DNA of 64,000 nucleotides from Paenibacillus sp. MAHUQ-63. Lineage in GTDB: Bacteria; Bacillota; Bacilli; Paenibacillales; NBRC-103111. The DNA is taken from positions 558,001 through 622,000 of the forward strand of contig NZ_JARADB010000002.1 of assembly GCF_028765165.1 (NCBI RefSeq), given 5' to 3'. Made by a program: the position numbers and the translations under genes. Shown here piece after piece: positions 8,594 through 17,906 of the stretch. How positions within the stretch are numbered: position 1 is the first letter of the stretch; each line of letters begins with the position of its first letter. The notes under the pieces are model-generated. The model was not told the origin of the DNA and searched no databases. It was given only the letters and a program-made list of their open reading frames with translations.

Positions 8594-9085
8594 ATGTTCA
8601 AATTGAGTGAAATCAAAGAGTTAATCAAACTCGTCGATCAATCCTCTTTACAAGAACTTGAAATTGAAAATGAAGGTGCGCGCTTGTCCATTCGCAAGCC
8701 GAATAAACCTGAGCCTGTATACGTAACGGCCCCCGTTCAACAAACATATGCTCCGATCGCCCCAAGCGCTCCTGTGAACACAGCGCCTGCTGCGGCAATC
8801 GAGACTTCTGCTCCTGCTGGACATGCCAAGCAAGAGGACTTATCTTTACATAAGATCGTTTCGCCGATGGTAGGAACTTTCTATCAGTCTGCTTCCCCTG
8901 GTGCCGCTCCTTTCGTAAGCGTTGGCCAGAAAGTCGGCGACAAAACCGTCGTATGTATCGTTGAAGCTATGAAATTGATGAATGAGATTGAAGCAGAGAT
9001 CAAAGGCGAAATCGTCGAAGTGCTCGTCGAGAACGGGCAGCTTGTGGAGTACGGTCAACCTTTATTTCTGGTAAGACCGGAGTAA
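8594..9085 (+). CDS. accB: Acetyl-CoA carboxylase biotin carboxyl carrier protein
   Basis: BCCP carries the biotin that shuttles CO2 in acetyl-CoA carboxylase, the committed step of fatty acid synthesis. The 163-residue protein has an N-terminal helical part, a Pro/Ala linker (about residues 38-80) and the C-terminal biotinyl domain. The biotinylation motif [12 protein letters not shown] lies near residue 125. AGGAG precedes the ATG at 8594. It forms an operon with accC 39 bases downstream. Confidence 0.97.
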   Translation: MFKLSEIKELIKLVDQSSLQELEIENEGARLSIRKPNKPEPVYVTAPVQQTYAPIAPSAPVNTAPAAAIETSAPAGHAKQEDLSLHKIVSPMVGTFYQSASPGAAPFVSVGQKVGDKTVVCIVEAMKLMNEIEAEIKGEIVEVLVENGQLVEYGQPLFLVRPE

Positions 9086-9124
9086 GTCAGTTTTCCGCAC
9101 GGAAAACTCTTAGGAGGAAACAGA

Positions 9125-10483
9125 ATGAAATTTCATAAAATCCTAATTGCCAACCGAGGAGAAATAGCTGTTCGTATTATCCGAGCTTGTCGCGAGCTGG
9201 GCATCTATACAGTGGCTGTATATTCGGAAGCGGATCGCGATGCGCTGCATGTGCGGCTTGCGGATGAAGCCTACTGCATTGGGCCGACGGCTTCCAAGGA
9301 CAGCTACTTGAACTTCACGAACCTGATGAGTGTAGCGACGTTGACGGAATGCGACGCGATTCATCCCGGTTACGGATTTCTGGCTGAGAATGCGGACTTC
9401 GCCGAAATTTGCGAAAGCTGCAACATCGAGTTCATCGGTCCGTCTCCGGATGCCATCTCCCGCATGGGGGATAAAGCGGTAGCGAAGCAAACGATGAAAG
9501 AAGCTAGAGTACCCATTATTCCAGGCTCCGACGGTTTGGTAGACAACGTGGATGACGCCATCACCATTGCCCGCGATATCGGCTATCCGGTGATTATCAA
9601 AGCGACAGCCGGCGGCGGAGGCAAAGGCATCCGGATCGCGGAGAACGAAGAGACGCTGGTCGCCCAAATTACAGCGGCCCAGCAGGAAGCGCAGAACGCT
9701 TTCGGCAACGCAGGCATCTATTTGGAGAAATATTTGACGGGCATGAAGCACGTCGAAATTCAAATTCTAGCGGACAAACACGGCAATGTCGTCCACTTGG
9801 GCGAGCGCGATTGTTCCGTCCAGCGCCGCAGACAGAAGCTTGTCGAAGAAGCGCCGTGTCCAATCCTGACGCCGGAAACCCGCGCCGCGATGGGTCAAGC
9901 GGCTGTCCGTGCAGCCAAAGCTGTCAACTATGCAGGCGCAGGAACGCTAGAGTTCCTGCTAGGACCGGATGGAAACTTCTATTTCATGGAGATGAATACG
10001 AGAATTCAAGTCGAGCATCCCGTCACCGAGATGATTACAGGCGTCGACATTATTCAAGAAATGATTCGCGTTGCAGAAGGCAATCCGCTCTCGTTCTCCC
10101 AAGAGGACGTGCACATTAACGGCTGGGCGATCGAGTGCCGGGTGAATGCGGAGGATCCGAATCGCAATTTCATGCCTTCCGCGGGTCAAGTGAAGTTTTA
10201 CTTGCCGCCGGGCGGGTTCGGCGTTCGTGTCGACAGCGCGGTGTATCCGGGCTATACGATTCCGCCTCACTATGATTCGATGATCGCCAAGCTCATCGTC
10301 TGGGGCAGCACACGCGAAGAAGCGATTGCCCGCATGAAGCGCGCGCTCACCGAGTTTGCGGTCGACGGCGTGAATACGACGATTCCGTTCCATTTGAAGC
10401 TGCTTGAGCACAATAAATTTATCAAGGGCGACCACGATATCAAATTTTTGGAAGAGCACGATGTGAACGATCCGAATTCGTAG
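9125..10483 (+). CDS. accC: Acetyl-CoA carboxylase biotin carboxylase subunit
   Basis: Carboxylates the biotin of AccB using ATP and bicarbonate. The 452-residue ATP-grasp enzyme starts [20 protein letters not shown]. It has the glycine-rich nucleotide loop [12 protein letters not shown] near residue 160 and the catalytic segment [14 protein letters not shown] near residue 290. Length is standard. The ribosome binding site is AGGAGG. The carboxyltransferase genes accAD are not in this window. Confidence 0.97.
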   Translation: MKFHKILIANRGEIAVRIIRACRELGIYTVAVYSEADRDALHVRLADEAYCIGPTASKDSYLNFTNLMSVATLTECDAIHPGYGFLAENADFAEICESCNIEFIGPSPDAISRMGDKAVAKQTMKEARVPIIPGSDGLVDNVDDAITIARDIGYPVIIKATAGGGGKGIRIAENEETLVAQITAAQQEAQNAFGNAGIYLEKYLTGMKHVEIQILADKHGNVVHLGERDCSVQRRRQKLVEEAPCPILTPETRAAMGQAAVRAAKAVNYAGAGTLEFLLGPDGNFYFMEMNTRIQVEHPVTEMITGVDIIQEMIRVAEGNPLSFSQEDVHINGWAIECRVNAEDPNRNFMPSAGQVKFYLPPGGFGVRVDSAVYPGYTIPPHYDSMIAKLIVWGSTREEAIARMKRALTEFAVDGVNTTIPFHLKLLEHNKFIKGDHDIKFLEEHDVNDPNS

Positions 10484-10491
10484 ACAACCGT

Positions 10492-10520
10492 TTGTCATAT
10501 TTTTGGCAAAATGGTATAGT
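10492..10520 (+). promoter_or_regulatory. SigA promoter for the asp23 gene
   Basis: TTGTCA (10492-10497), 17 bases, TATAGT (10515-10520). It lies just after accC and 34 bases before the AGGAGG of the Asp23 gene. Confidence 0.7.
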
Positions 10521-10567
10521 AATAAATTAATGATGGCTTATCCAAAAATTACTTAGGAGGTGCCACA

Positions 10568-10981
10568 ATGAGCACAATCGCTCCGGATTACGTCAAAACA
10601 GACATGGGCAGCATCCAGATTGCCCCCGAGGTTATCGAAATCATTGCCGGCTTGGCAACGGTGGAAGTGCAAGGAGTAGCGGGGATGAGCGGAGGAATTG
10701 CTGGCGGCATTGCTGAATTGCTTGGACGCAAAAATTTGTCCAAAGGCGTAAAGGTCGAAGTCGGACAACGTGAAGCTGCCATTGACGTCTCCATTATTAT
10801 CGAATATGGGAATCGCATTCCAGAGGTTGCCAGCGCCATTCAACAGAATGTGAAGCATGCAATCGAATCAATGACGGGTCTAAGCGTTGTTGAAGTTAAT
10901 GTTCATATTCATGATGTTCATTTTAAACAGGCAGATAAACCGGTCGAAGAAGAAACAGCGACTGCCCTAAGAGTGAAATAG
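10568..10981 (+). CDS. yqhY: Asp23/Gls24 family envelope stress protein (YqhY-like)
   Basis: A 137-residue Asp23 family protein (DUF322). Members are abundant cytoplasmic proteins tethered to the membrane by AmaP, and loss triggers cell-envelope stress. It carries the family core QIAPEVIEIIAGLATVEVQG, GREAAIDVSIIIEYG-like strands and the VNVHIHDVHF ending. B. subtilis yqhY also follows accBC, and genetic links to acetyl-CoA carboxylase are reported there. It has its own promoter, and a hairpin separates it from amaP. Confidence 0.93.
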   Translation: MSTIAPDYVKTDMGSIQIAPEVIEIIAGLATVEVQGVAGMSGGIAGGIAELLGRKNLSKGVKVEVGQREAAIDVSIIIEYGNRIPEVASAIQQNVKHAIESMTGLSVVEVNVHIHDVHFKQADKPVEEETATALRVK

Positions 10982-11010
10982 GCGGAGTTGCTGCATCCAT
11001 ATGGATCATC

Positions 11011-11039
11011 GAAACCCCCTACAGGTTGCAGGGGGTTTC
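11011..11039 (+). terminator. Hairpin between asp23 and amaP
   Basis: GAAACCCCC (11011-11019) pairs with GGGGGTTTC (11031-11039). No long T-run follows, so it may be an attenuator that lowers amaP expression relative to asp23, rather than a full terminator. Confidence 0.6.
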
Positions 11040-11068
11040 CTCTAACTATAGGAAGGGGACAAGCTTAC

Positions 11069-11629
11069 GTGGGTAAAATTGTGGACAGGCTCTTGCTGCT
11101 TCTCTATAGCCTAATTATATTCGTTGCTTCCATCGTCGTATTGTTCACAGCATCGAGCTGGATCCCAATGGAACAAGCAGGCCAAATCTTACATAATTTT
11201 TATTTTGAGAAAAATTACGCATATCCGGGAATAATCGTTTCCCTGGTCATGCTGCTGATTTCAATCCGTTTTCTCATCCTGACGCTTCGCCGCGGGCGTG
11301 CCCAAGCACCATCAATCGATCAGCGCACCGATTTCGGAGATATTCGCATCTCCATGGAAACTGTCGAGAATCTGTCCCTGAAAGCGGCCGGTCGTACGAA
11401 AGGCGCCAAAGACCTGCGCGCGCGAGTCAGAGTGAACCAATCCGGTCTAGAGATTACGATCAGAACGATTGTGGATGGGGAAAGTTCGATTCCGGAACTT
11501 ACGGAAGAGATGCAAAGTACTGTGAAGAGTTACATTGAGGATATTACCGGCATTCCTGTAGCTTCCGTAACCGTATTCGTAGCAAACATCGTGCAGTCCG
11601 CCCCAACGTTTAAGAGCCGAGTCGAATAG
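11069..11629 (+). CDS. amaP: Alkaline shock response membrane anchor protein AmaP
   Basis: A 186-residue membrane protein with two N-terminal helices (LLLLLYSLIIFVASIVVLF and IIVSLVMLLISIRFLILTL) and an Asp23-like C-terminal domain. This is the AmaP pattern that anchors Asp23 to the membrane. The GTG at 11069 follows GGAAGGGG; the frame is open upstream to 10988, but that part runs through the hairpin. A DUF2273 gene follows, as in staphylococcal asp23 loci. Confidence 0.87.
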   Translation: MGKIVDRLLLLLYSLIIFVASIVVLFTASSWIPMEQAGQILHNFYFEKNYAYPGIIVSLVMLLISIRFLILTLRRGRAQAPSIDQRTDFGDIRISMETVENLSLKAAGRTKGAKDLRARVRVNQSGLEITIRTIVDGESSIPELTEEMQSTVKSYIEDITGIPVASVTVFVANIVQSAPTFKSRVE

Positions 11630-11643
11630 AGGTGAATCCACGC

Positions 11644-11871
11644 ATGTGGAATGAGCTATGGGAGTCCCATAGGGGCAAAGTGGTCGGAGTGGCGGCAGGT
11701 ATTTTTTTCGGTTTCATTTACTTATTTTTCGGATTCTGGGATATGTTGATCTTCGGATTCATCGTTCTGGTCGGTTTTTATGTCGGGAACAAGGTGGATC
11801 GCAAGGAAAGTTTCGTCATGCTGGAAGACATTTGGCGCTATCTCACGCAAAAATGGAGAATGTTTCGCTAA
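11644..11871 (+). CDS. DUF2273 small membrane protein
   Basis: A 75-residue protein with two closely spaced membrane helices (residues about 14-45), recognised as DUF2273. It is usually found with Asp23/AmaP genes and probably belongs to the same membrane complex. The ATG at 11644 follows GAGGTGA, which overlaps the amaP stop. An upstream in-frame GTG (11632) lies within that site. Confidence 0.82.
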   Translation: MWNELWESHRGKVVGVAAGIFFGFIYLFFGFWDMLIFGFIVLVGFYVGNKVDRKESFVMLEDIWRYLTQKWRMFR

Positions 11872-11899
11872 AATCCCTGGTATAACCATGGATTTTTTT
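11871..11899 (+). terminator. Terminator after DUF2273
   Basis: AAATCCCTGGT (11871-11881) pairs with ACCATGGATTT (11885-11895) with a 3-base loop and one mismatch. A run of seven T follows. It overlaps the stop codon. Confidence 0.8.
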
Positions 11900-11901
11900 G
11901 T

Positions 11902-11929
11902 TTGGATTGGTTCCAATATGACGTATACT
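11902..11929 (+). promoter_or_regulatory. Probable SigA promoter for nusB
   Basis: TTGGAT (11902-11907), 16 bases, TATACT (11924-11929). It sits directly after the terminator and before nusB. Confidence 0.55.
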
Positions 11930-11957
11930 AGTAGAAAGAGCTCTTAGGAGGAACAAA

Positions 11958-12416
11958 ATGAAACGCAGAGTTGCACGAGAAATTGCTGTACAGAGCCTAT
12001 ACCAAATTCAAATGAATGAGGCGACGCCTCAGGAAGCCGTCCAGGTTGCGGTTCACGAAGCGGAACATGACAATGAGACGCAGTTGGATATCAAAGGCGA
12101 CAAATTAAATGCAGCTTACATTATGGAGCTGGTTGAAGGTACTTATAACAATAAAGTTAGAATCGACGAGCTGCTGGAGGAATATTTGAAGGGTTGGGCG
12201 ATGGACAGGCTGTCACGCATTGATCGTGAAGTACTGCGTTTGGCCGTTTATGAAATGCTCTACAGGGACGATGTGCCGCCGAAGGTTGTCGTGAACGAGG
12301 CGATTGATTTGGCCAAGCATTACGGGACGGACGAGTCCGGGAAATTCGTGAACGGCGTTCTCGGTAAAATGATTAAAGAAGTGGAAGAATTGAAGAGCAA
12401 GGTTACGCCTACGTAA
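11958..12416 (+). CDS. nusB: Transcription antitermination factor NusB
   Basis: NusB works with NusE/S10 on boxA RNA for antitermination in rRNA operons. The 152-residue all-helical protein starts KRRVAREIAVQSLYQIQMNE and ends with YGTDESGKFVNGVLGKM, both diagnostic. The ribosome binding site is AGGAGG. It heads a run of co-directional genes (folD, xseA, xseB, ispA) in the order seen in Bacillus. Confidence 0.97.
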   Translation: MKRRVAREIAVQSLYQIQMNEATPQEAVQVAVHEAEHDNETQLDIKGDKLNAAYIMELVEGTYNNKVRIDELLEEYLKGWAMDRLSRIDREVLRLAVYEMLYRDDVPPKVVVNEAIDLAKHYGTDESGKFVNGVLGKMIKEVEELKSKVTPT

Positions 12417-12463
12417 CGGGAGCTTGCGAAGCAGGTACACTACATTCTTAGGGGGATAATCAC

Positions 12464-13330
12464 ATGTCTGGACAAGTTATTAACGGCAAAGAATTAGTTA
12501 GTTCGATTCGCGAGGAGATTCGGGCGGATGCTGCCGCGCTGACGACGCAAGGCCATCAACCCGGCTTGGTTGTTGTCATTGTGGGCGAGGATCCGGCTTC
12601 CCAGGTTTATGTTCGCAACAAGGCGAAAGCGTGCGACGATGTAGGCATCTACTCCGAAGTTCATGCCCTGCCTGAATCGACAACACAGCAAGAACTAATT
12701 GCACTCATTCATAAATTTAATAGCGATAGCCGGATTCACGGTATTCTTGTACAGTCACCTCTGCCCAAGCATATTGACGAAGAAGCGGTCGTTGATGAAA
12801 TCGACCCGCTCAAAGATGTGGATTGCTTCCATCCGGTCAATGTCGGCAATCTGATGATTGGCAAAGACGGAATGAAGCCTTGTACGCCGCATGGCGTCAT
12901 CGAAATTTTGAAGCGCACCGGCGTAGAAATCGCAGGCAAGCATGCGGTTGTCGTAGGCAGAAGCAACATTGTGGGTAAGCCTATGGCCATGCTGCTTCTT
13001 CGTGAACATGCAACGGTATCCGTGGTTCACTCACGCACGCCGAATATGGAAGAGATCACGAAGCAAGCGGATATTCTTGTCGTTGCCGTGGGCAAAGCGC
13101 ATTTGATCAAAGCGCATCACGTGAAGCCTGGCGCAGTCGTTATCGATGTAGGCATGAACCGTCCTGCCGACGGCAAGCTGACGGGTGATGTGGATTTCGA
13201 AGCGGTCAAAGAAGTGGCAAGCGCCATTACGCCTGTGCCGGGTTGTGTCGGTCCGATGACGATTACGATGCTGCTGCGCAACACCGTTGACGCGGCGGCG
13301 CGAACAGCCAAAGCGAATGTGAGCGTATAA
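12464..13330 (+). CDS. folD: Methylenetetrahydrofolate dehydrogenase / cyclohydrolase
   Basis: Bifunctional enzyme that interconverts 5,10-methylene-THF and 10-formyl-THF with NADP. The 288-residue protein contains the catalytic YVRNKAKACDDVGI (Lys near residue 54), the segment GILVQSPLPKH, and the dinucleotide-binding GRSNIVGKPMAMLL. Length is normal. It is preceded by GGGGG and followed closely by xseA. Confidence 0.97.
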   Translation: MSGQVINGKELVSSIREEIRADAAALTTQGHQPGLVVVIVGEDPASQVYVRNKAKACDDVGIYSEVHALPESTTQQELIALIHKFNSDSRIHGILVQSPLPKHIDEEAVVDEIDPLKDVDCFHPVNVGNLMIGKDGMKPCTPHGVIEILKRTGVEIAGKHAVVVGRSNIVGKPMAMLLLREHATVSVVHSRTPNMEEITKQADILVVAVGKAHLIKAHHVKPGAVVIDVGMNRPADGKLTGDVDFEAVKEVASAITPVPGCVGPMTITMLLRNTVDAAARTAKANVSV

Positions 13331-13339
13331 CGGAAGCGT

Positions 13340-14716
13340 ATGGTCATGGGCAGAAACGAGACGAAAATCTTCGCGGTCAAGGATTTAAACCGCTACATCA
13401 AGCTGCTGCTCGAGAGCGATAACCGGCTGCAGGATGTGTGGGTTCGCGGCGAAATTTCCAATTTCACGCACCATTCCAGCGGACATATGTATTTCACGCT
13501 GAAGGATGAGGGCGGGCGTCTGAAGAGCATCATGTTCGCCTCCCATAATCAGCGGCTCGGCTTCATTCCCAAAGAGGGCACGAAAGTGATTGCCCGCGGG
13601 AATATTTCCGTCTACGAACGGGACGGAGCGTACCAGTTCTATGTCACGTCGATGCAGCCGGACGGCATCGGCAGCTTATACTTGGCTTACGAGCAGCTGA
13701 AGAAAAAGCTCGAGACCGAGGGGCTGTTCGCGCCGGAGCGCAAGAAACCGATTCCCCGGTTTCCGCGCGCGATCGGCGTGATCACCTCTCCGACGGGGGC
13801 CGCGATCCGTGATATCATCATCACGCTACAGCGGCGCTACCCGTCGGTACAGATCTTGCTGTACCCGGTACTGGTACAAGGAGCGGGAGCGGCGCCGTCG
13901 ATCGTGAAAGCGATCGAAGCGATGAACCGCCTCGGTGAAGCCGACGTGCTCATCGTGGGCCGCGGAGGCGGCTCCCTCGAGGAGCTGTGGGCGTTCAACG
14001 AGGAACCCGTCGCGCGGGCGATCAGCGCCTCCGCGATCCCGGTCATCTCGGCCGTCGGCCACGAGACGGACTTCACGATCGCGGACTTCGTCGCCGATCT
14101 GCGGGCACCGACACCGACGGCGGCTGCCGAGCTCGCGGTGCCGAGCCGCGCCGAGCTGAAGCAGCAGCTGTCGCAGCAGGCGCAGCGGCTGCACTACGGG
14201 CTGCTTCAGCAGCTGCGGCGCAAACAGGAACGGCTGGAGCGCCTGCGGCGCTCCCCGTTCCTGACGAACCCCCGCAGGCAGCTGCTGATGCAGCCTGCGG
14301 AGCGGCTCGACCGGCTGACGGAGCAGCTCGGTTACCGCATGCGCCAGCGCGTTCAGCGGCTGGCGGAGCGGCACATGAAGCTGGAGCGTAAGCTCACCGG
14401 CTTCAATCCCAAAGAGCAGGCCGTGTTCGCCAGGCGGCGCCTAGATACGTCAGGGCGGCAGCTGCTCACGGCCATGCAGACCCTCCTGCGCGGGAAGAAG
14501 CAGGAGTGGCAGGCCAGCGTCCGCCATCTGGACGCGCTCAGCCCGCTGAAGGTCATGCAGCGGGGCTACAGCTTGGCGTACGACGAGGACGAGCAGACGC
14601 TCATCCGCTCGGTGTCCCAAGTGAAGGTTGGGGATCGTGTGAAGATTCGGCTCTTAGACGGCAGGTTGGACTGCCAAGTATCGGGGATGGAGGAGAACGT
14701 AGATGTCAACGAATGA
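13340..14716 (+). CDS. xseA: Exodeoxyribonuclease VII large subunit
   Basis: Catalytic and DNA-binding subunit of exonuclease VII, which degrades single-stranded DNA. The 458-residue protein has an N-terminal OB fold (VWVRGEISNFTHHSSGHMYFTLKD), the conserved GVITSPTGAAIRDI and GRGGGSLEELWAFN motifs, and a long C-terminal coiled coil. The start could be 13340 or the in-frame ATG at 13346; the ribosome binding site is weak. The coiled-coil part is markedly richer in GC than its neighbours. It overlaps xseB by 14 bases. Confidence 0.96.
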   Translation: MVMGRNETKIFAVKDLNRYIKLLLESDNRLQDVWVRGEISNFTHHSSGHMYFTLKDEGGRLKSIMFASHNQRLGFIPKEGTKVIARGNISVYERDGAYQFYVTSMQPDGIGSLYLAYEQLKKKLETEGLFAPERKKPIPRFPRAIGVITSPTGAAIRDIIITLQRRYPSVQILLYPVLVQGAGAAPSIVKAIEAMNRLGEADVLIVGRGGGSLEELWAFNEEPVARAISASAIPVISAVGHETDFTIADFVADLRAPTPTAAAELAVPSRAELKQQLSQQAQRLHYGLLQQLRRKQERLERLRRSPFLTNPRRQLLMQPAERLDRLTEQLGYRMRQRVQRLAERHMKLERKLTGFNPKEQAVFARRRLDTSGRQLLTAMQTLLRGKKQEWQASVRHLDALSPLKVMQRGYSLAYDEDEQTLIRSVSQVKVGDRVKIRLLDGRLDCQVSGMEENVDVNE

Positions 14717-14957
14717 AACGGAAGTTAGCTTCGAGCAAGCCATCGAGCTGCTTGAGCGGATCGTCGCTCAATTGGAGAGCGGTGACGTGCCGCTGGAGAA
14801 AGCGATTGAGCTGTATCAGGAAGGCGTTCGCCTGTCTCATCTGTGCGGTGTGAAGCTCGAGCAAGTCGAGAAGAAAATCGAGATGCTGGTTGAAGGGGAA
14901 ACAGGCGCGGTGAGCAGAAAGCCTTTCCAACCTGTCTTGGAAGATAAGGGGAATTAG
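14703..14957 (+). CDS. xseB: Exodeoxyribonuclease VII small subunit
   Basis: An 84-residue helical subunit that binds along the XseA coiled coil. The sequence SFEQAIELLERIVAQLESGD and LEKAIELYQEGVRL is the family signature. It overlaps the end of xseA, consistent with translational coupling, and the C-terminal tail is variable. Confidence 0.96.
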   Translation: MSTNETEVSFEQAIELLERIVAQLESGDVPLEKAIELYQEGVRLSHLCGVKLEQVEKKIEMLVEGETGAVSRKPFQPVLEDKGN

Positions 14958-14958
14958 G

Positions 14959-15864
14959 TTGAACACGACGTGCACAATACATGAATATATCGCATTACAC
15001 GCAAACATGGTGGAATCGGCATTAGTCCAATCGCTTCCTGACCCGTGGATAGTTCCTGGCAGGCTGCGGGAATCGATGAACTACTCCTTGATGGCGGGCG
15101 GCAAGCGGCTGCGCCCCATTCTCGTTCTGGCCGCCGCCGAGGCGCTCGGCGGCTCCAAGACGGCGGCGATGCCTGTCGCACTGGCGATCGAGATGGTGCA
15201 CACGTATTCGCTTGTGCATGACGATCTGCCTGCGATGGACAATGACGACTACCGCAGAGGCAAGCTGACCAACCACAAGGTGTATGGGGAAGCGATGGCC
15301 ATCCTTGCCGGAGACGCTCTGCTGACGCATGCGTTCCACAGCATCGCGCAGGCCCACAGAGCGCACGGCATCCCTGCGGAGCGCGTGCTTGCCATCACGG
15401 AGGAGCTTGCGGACTTTGCCGGCGCTAGAGGTATGGTTGGCGGTCAAGCAGCGGATATGCTCGGCGAACAGGGCATCACGAAGCTGGAGGAACTCGAATA
15501 CATCCATCTGCACAAAACGAGCGATCTGATCGTCTTCTCGCTGCGGGCCGGAGCTCATATCGCCGGCGCGTCGGAGTCGCAGCTTGCTGCGCTAAGCGAA
15601 TTCGGCAATGCGATCGGGCTTGCTTTCCAAATTCAGGACGATATTCTGGATATTATCGGAGACGAGATCAAACTCGGCAAGCCGGTGAAAAGCGACGAGA
15701 AGCAGATGAAGGTGACTTATCCGTATTTCATCGGACTCGAAGCTTCCGAGATGAAGGTGAAGGAGCTGACGGCTCAAGCCAAGAGGGCGCTGCTGCAAGG
15801 CGGCATAGCGAACCCGGAGAGGCTGCTTCAGCTGGCGGATTATTTGATGCATAGGGATCATTAA
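14959..15864 (+). CDS. ispA: Geranyl/farnesyl diphosphate synthase
   Basis: Condenses isopentenyl diphosphate with allylic diphosphates to make farnesyl diphosphate for undecaprenyl phosphate and quinones. The 301-residue protein has the first Asp-rich motif LVHDDLPAMDNDD near residue 83 and the second QIQDDILDIIGD near residue 222. GGKRLRP near residue 45 binds pyrophosphate. The start is a TTG one base after the xseB stop, preceded by AAGGGGA. Two bases between the Asp pairs of the first motif indicate the standard DDxxxxD class. Confidence 0.95.
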   Translation: MNTTCTIHEYIALHANMVESALVQSLPDPWIVPGRLRESMNYSLMAGGKRLRPILVLAAAEALGGSKTAAMPVALAIEMVHTYSLVHDDLPAMDNDDYRRGKLTNHKVYGEAMAILAGDALLTHAFHSIAQAHRAHGIPAERVLAITEELADFAGARGMVGGQAADMLGEQGITKLEELEYIHLHKTSDLIVFSLRAGAHIAGASESQLAALSEFGNAIGLAFQIQDDILDIIGDEIKLGKPVKSDEKQMKVTYPYFIGLEASEMKVKELTAQAKRALLQGGIANPERLLQLADYLMHRDH

Positions 15865-15903
15865 GAGGGTTATTTTTACATATTTTTGAGATTACGGGTC
15901 TGG

Positions 15904-15935
15904 TTTTCACGATTTATCCAAAACTATGGTATAAT
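15904..15935 (+). promoter_or_regulatory. Possible SigA promoter for dxs
   Basis: A perfect TATAAT at 15930-15935 lies in the 118-base gap before dxs. The -35 is weak (TTCACG at 15906-15911, 18-base spacer). Confidence 0.5.
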
Positions 15936-15982
15936 GGTGTAACCAATCATCGTATTTTCACATTGAAAGTGAGGAAACAAGC

Positions 15983-17869
15983 GTGCTGCTCGAACAAATC
16001 AATCGACCTGAGGACTTGAAACGGTTATCCATAGCGGAGCTTGAGACATTGGCGGGTGAAATCCGTCAATTTCTGATCGAGAAGTTATCCGTAACAGGTG
16101 GACATCTGTCCTCGAACTTGGGTGTGGTTGAGCTCACCATCGCTTTACATACCTTGTTTCACAGCCCTTATGATAAACTGCTTTTTGATGTAGGCCATCA
16201 GGCGTATGTACACAAAATTTTGACTGGGCGTAAGGATAAGTTTGATACGTTACGCAAATACAAAGGCTTGTGCGGGTTCATCAAGCGATCGGAAAGCGAA
16301 CATGACGTCTGGGAAGCCGGACATAGCAGTACCTCTTTATCGGCGGCAATGGGGATGGCCATGGCGCGCGATCTGAAAGGCGAACACAATAAAGTGGTTG
16401 CCATTATCGGGGATGGCGCGATTACCGGCGGTATGGCGCTGGAGGCTATGAACCATATCGGTCACGAGAAGAAAAATATTATGGTCATTCTGAATGACAA
16501 TGAAATGTCGATTGCTCCTAACGTTGGGGCGATTCATAATTACTTGAGCAAAATCCGCTCAGACCGTCATTATTTGAAAGCTAAAGAAGAAGTCGAACAT
16601 TTACTTAAGAAAATACCTGCCATCGGCGACACGCTGGCTAAGACGGCGGAGAAGCTGAAGGACAGTCTCAAATATTTCGTATTGAACGGTGTATGGTTTG
16701 AAGAGCTGGGCTTTACGTATATCGGTCCGGTGGACGGACACAATCTGCCTATGCTCCTCGATACGCTGAAGCAGGCCGAGAAAGTGGTCGGACCCGTTCT
16801 GGTGCACGTCGTCACGATGAAGGGGAAAGGCTACACCCCTGCCGAACAGGATTCCCACAGCTGGCATGGCCCCGGTCCGTATAAGATCGAGTCCGGTCAA
16901 GTGCTTAAGTCGGTTGGACCTCCGATGTACACGGAAGTTTTCGGCAGCACGCTGATCCAGATGGCTGAGAAGGATTCGCGCATAGTCGCTGTTACGCCTG
17001 CGATGCCGGGCGGTTCCGGGCTGCTGAAGTTCGCGAAGCAATTCCCGAACCGGATGATTGACGTCGGTATCGCCGAGCAGCATGCAGCTACGCTATGCGC
17101 AGGTCTTGCGAGCGAAGGCTTGAAGCCGGTGTTTGCGGTCTACTCGACCTTCCTGCAGAGAGCCTATGATCAGGTCGTGCATGATATATGCCGCCCGAAT
17201 CTGAATGTCGCGTTTGCCATTGACCGCGCCGGCTTCGTCGGTCCGGATGGCGAGACGCACCAAGGCGTCTACGATATGGCTTTCCTTCGTTCCCTGCCGA
17301 ATATGGTGCTGATGATGCCGAAGGATGAGAAAGAGCTGCGCAATATGATGCAGACGGCACTGGAGTATAACGACGGTCCGATCGCTTACCGGTACCCACG
17401 GAACAGCGGTACCGGCGTGAGCATCGAGGATGAGCCTAAGGCGATTCCGATCGGCACATGGGAAACGCTGCGCGACGGCGACTACGCTGCCGTTCTTGCG
17501 GTCGGTCCGATGGTGCAGGTGGCGCTTGAAGCGGCGGAGCAATTGGCGAAGGAAGGCATCTCACTGCGAGTCGTGAATGCGCGCTTCATCAAACCGCTGG
17601 ACGAAGCGTATTTGCGCCAGCTGGCTTCCGAATCGCTGCCGATCATTACGATGGAAGAAGGCGCCATTCAAGGGGGCTTCGGCAGTGCCGTCACCGAATT
17701 TTATACACTGAACAATATCGCCGGCCAATCCATCCATTTGATGGGGATCCCGGATTACTTCGTGGAACACGGTTCCGTGAAAGAACAACGGGAAGAAGTC
17801 GAGCTCACGGCGGCAAGTCTGATCGCCGAAGTGAAGAAGCTGATGCCGCGCCAAAGACAACGGGCCTAA
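15983..17869 (+). CDS. dxs: 1-deoxy-D-xylulose-5-phosphate synthase
   Basis: First enzyme of the non-mevalonate isoprenoid pathway; it joins pyruvate and glyceraldehyde 3-phosphate with thiamine diphosphate. The 628-residue protein has the N-terminal [18 protein letters not shown], the TPP motif starting [16 protein letters not shown] and ending in NDN, the transketolase pyrimidine part ([15 protein letters not shown]), and a C-terminal domain. The GTG start follows GAGG. Its position after ispA matches Bacillus. Confidence 0.97.
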   Translation: MLLEQINRPEDLKRLSIAELETLAGEIRQFLIEKLSVTGGHLSSNLGVVELTIALHTLFHSPYDKLLFDVGHQAYVHKILTGRKDKFDTLRKYKGLCGFIKRSESEHDVWEAGHSSTSLSAAMGMAMARDLKGEHNKVVAIIGDGAITGGMALEAMNHIGHEKKNIMVILNDNEMSIAPNVGAIHNYLSKIRSDRHYLKAKEEVEHLLKKIPAIGDTLAKTAEKLKDSLKYFVLNGVWFEELGFTYIGPVDGHNLPMLLDTLKQAEKVVGPVLVHVVTMKGKGYTPAEQDSHSWHGPGPYKIESGQVLKSVGPPMYTEVFGSTLIQMAEKDSRIVAVTPAMPGGSGLLKFAKQFPNRMIDVGIAEQHAATLCAGLASEGLKPVFAVYSTFLQRAYDQVVHDICRPNLNVAFAIDRAGFVGPDGETHQGVYDMAFLRSLPNMVLMMPKDEKELRNMMQTALEYNDGPIAYRYPRNSGTGVSIEDEPKAIPIGTWETLRDGDYAAVLAVGPMVQVALEAAEQLAKEGISLRVVNARFIKPLDEAYLRQLASESLPIITMEEGAIQGGFGSAVTEFYTLNNIAGQSIHLMGIPDYFVEHGSVKEQREEVELTAASLIAEVKKLMPRQRQRA

Positions 17870-17906
17870 ACGCGGGAACGAGACGAATAGGAGTTTAGAC
17901 AATATC

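Noticed and set aside
13826-14391. Long frames on other strands inside xseA
   Set aside because: They arise from GC-rich codon bias of the xseA coiled coil; products are Arg/Pro/Ala-rich without family features.
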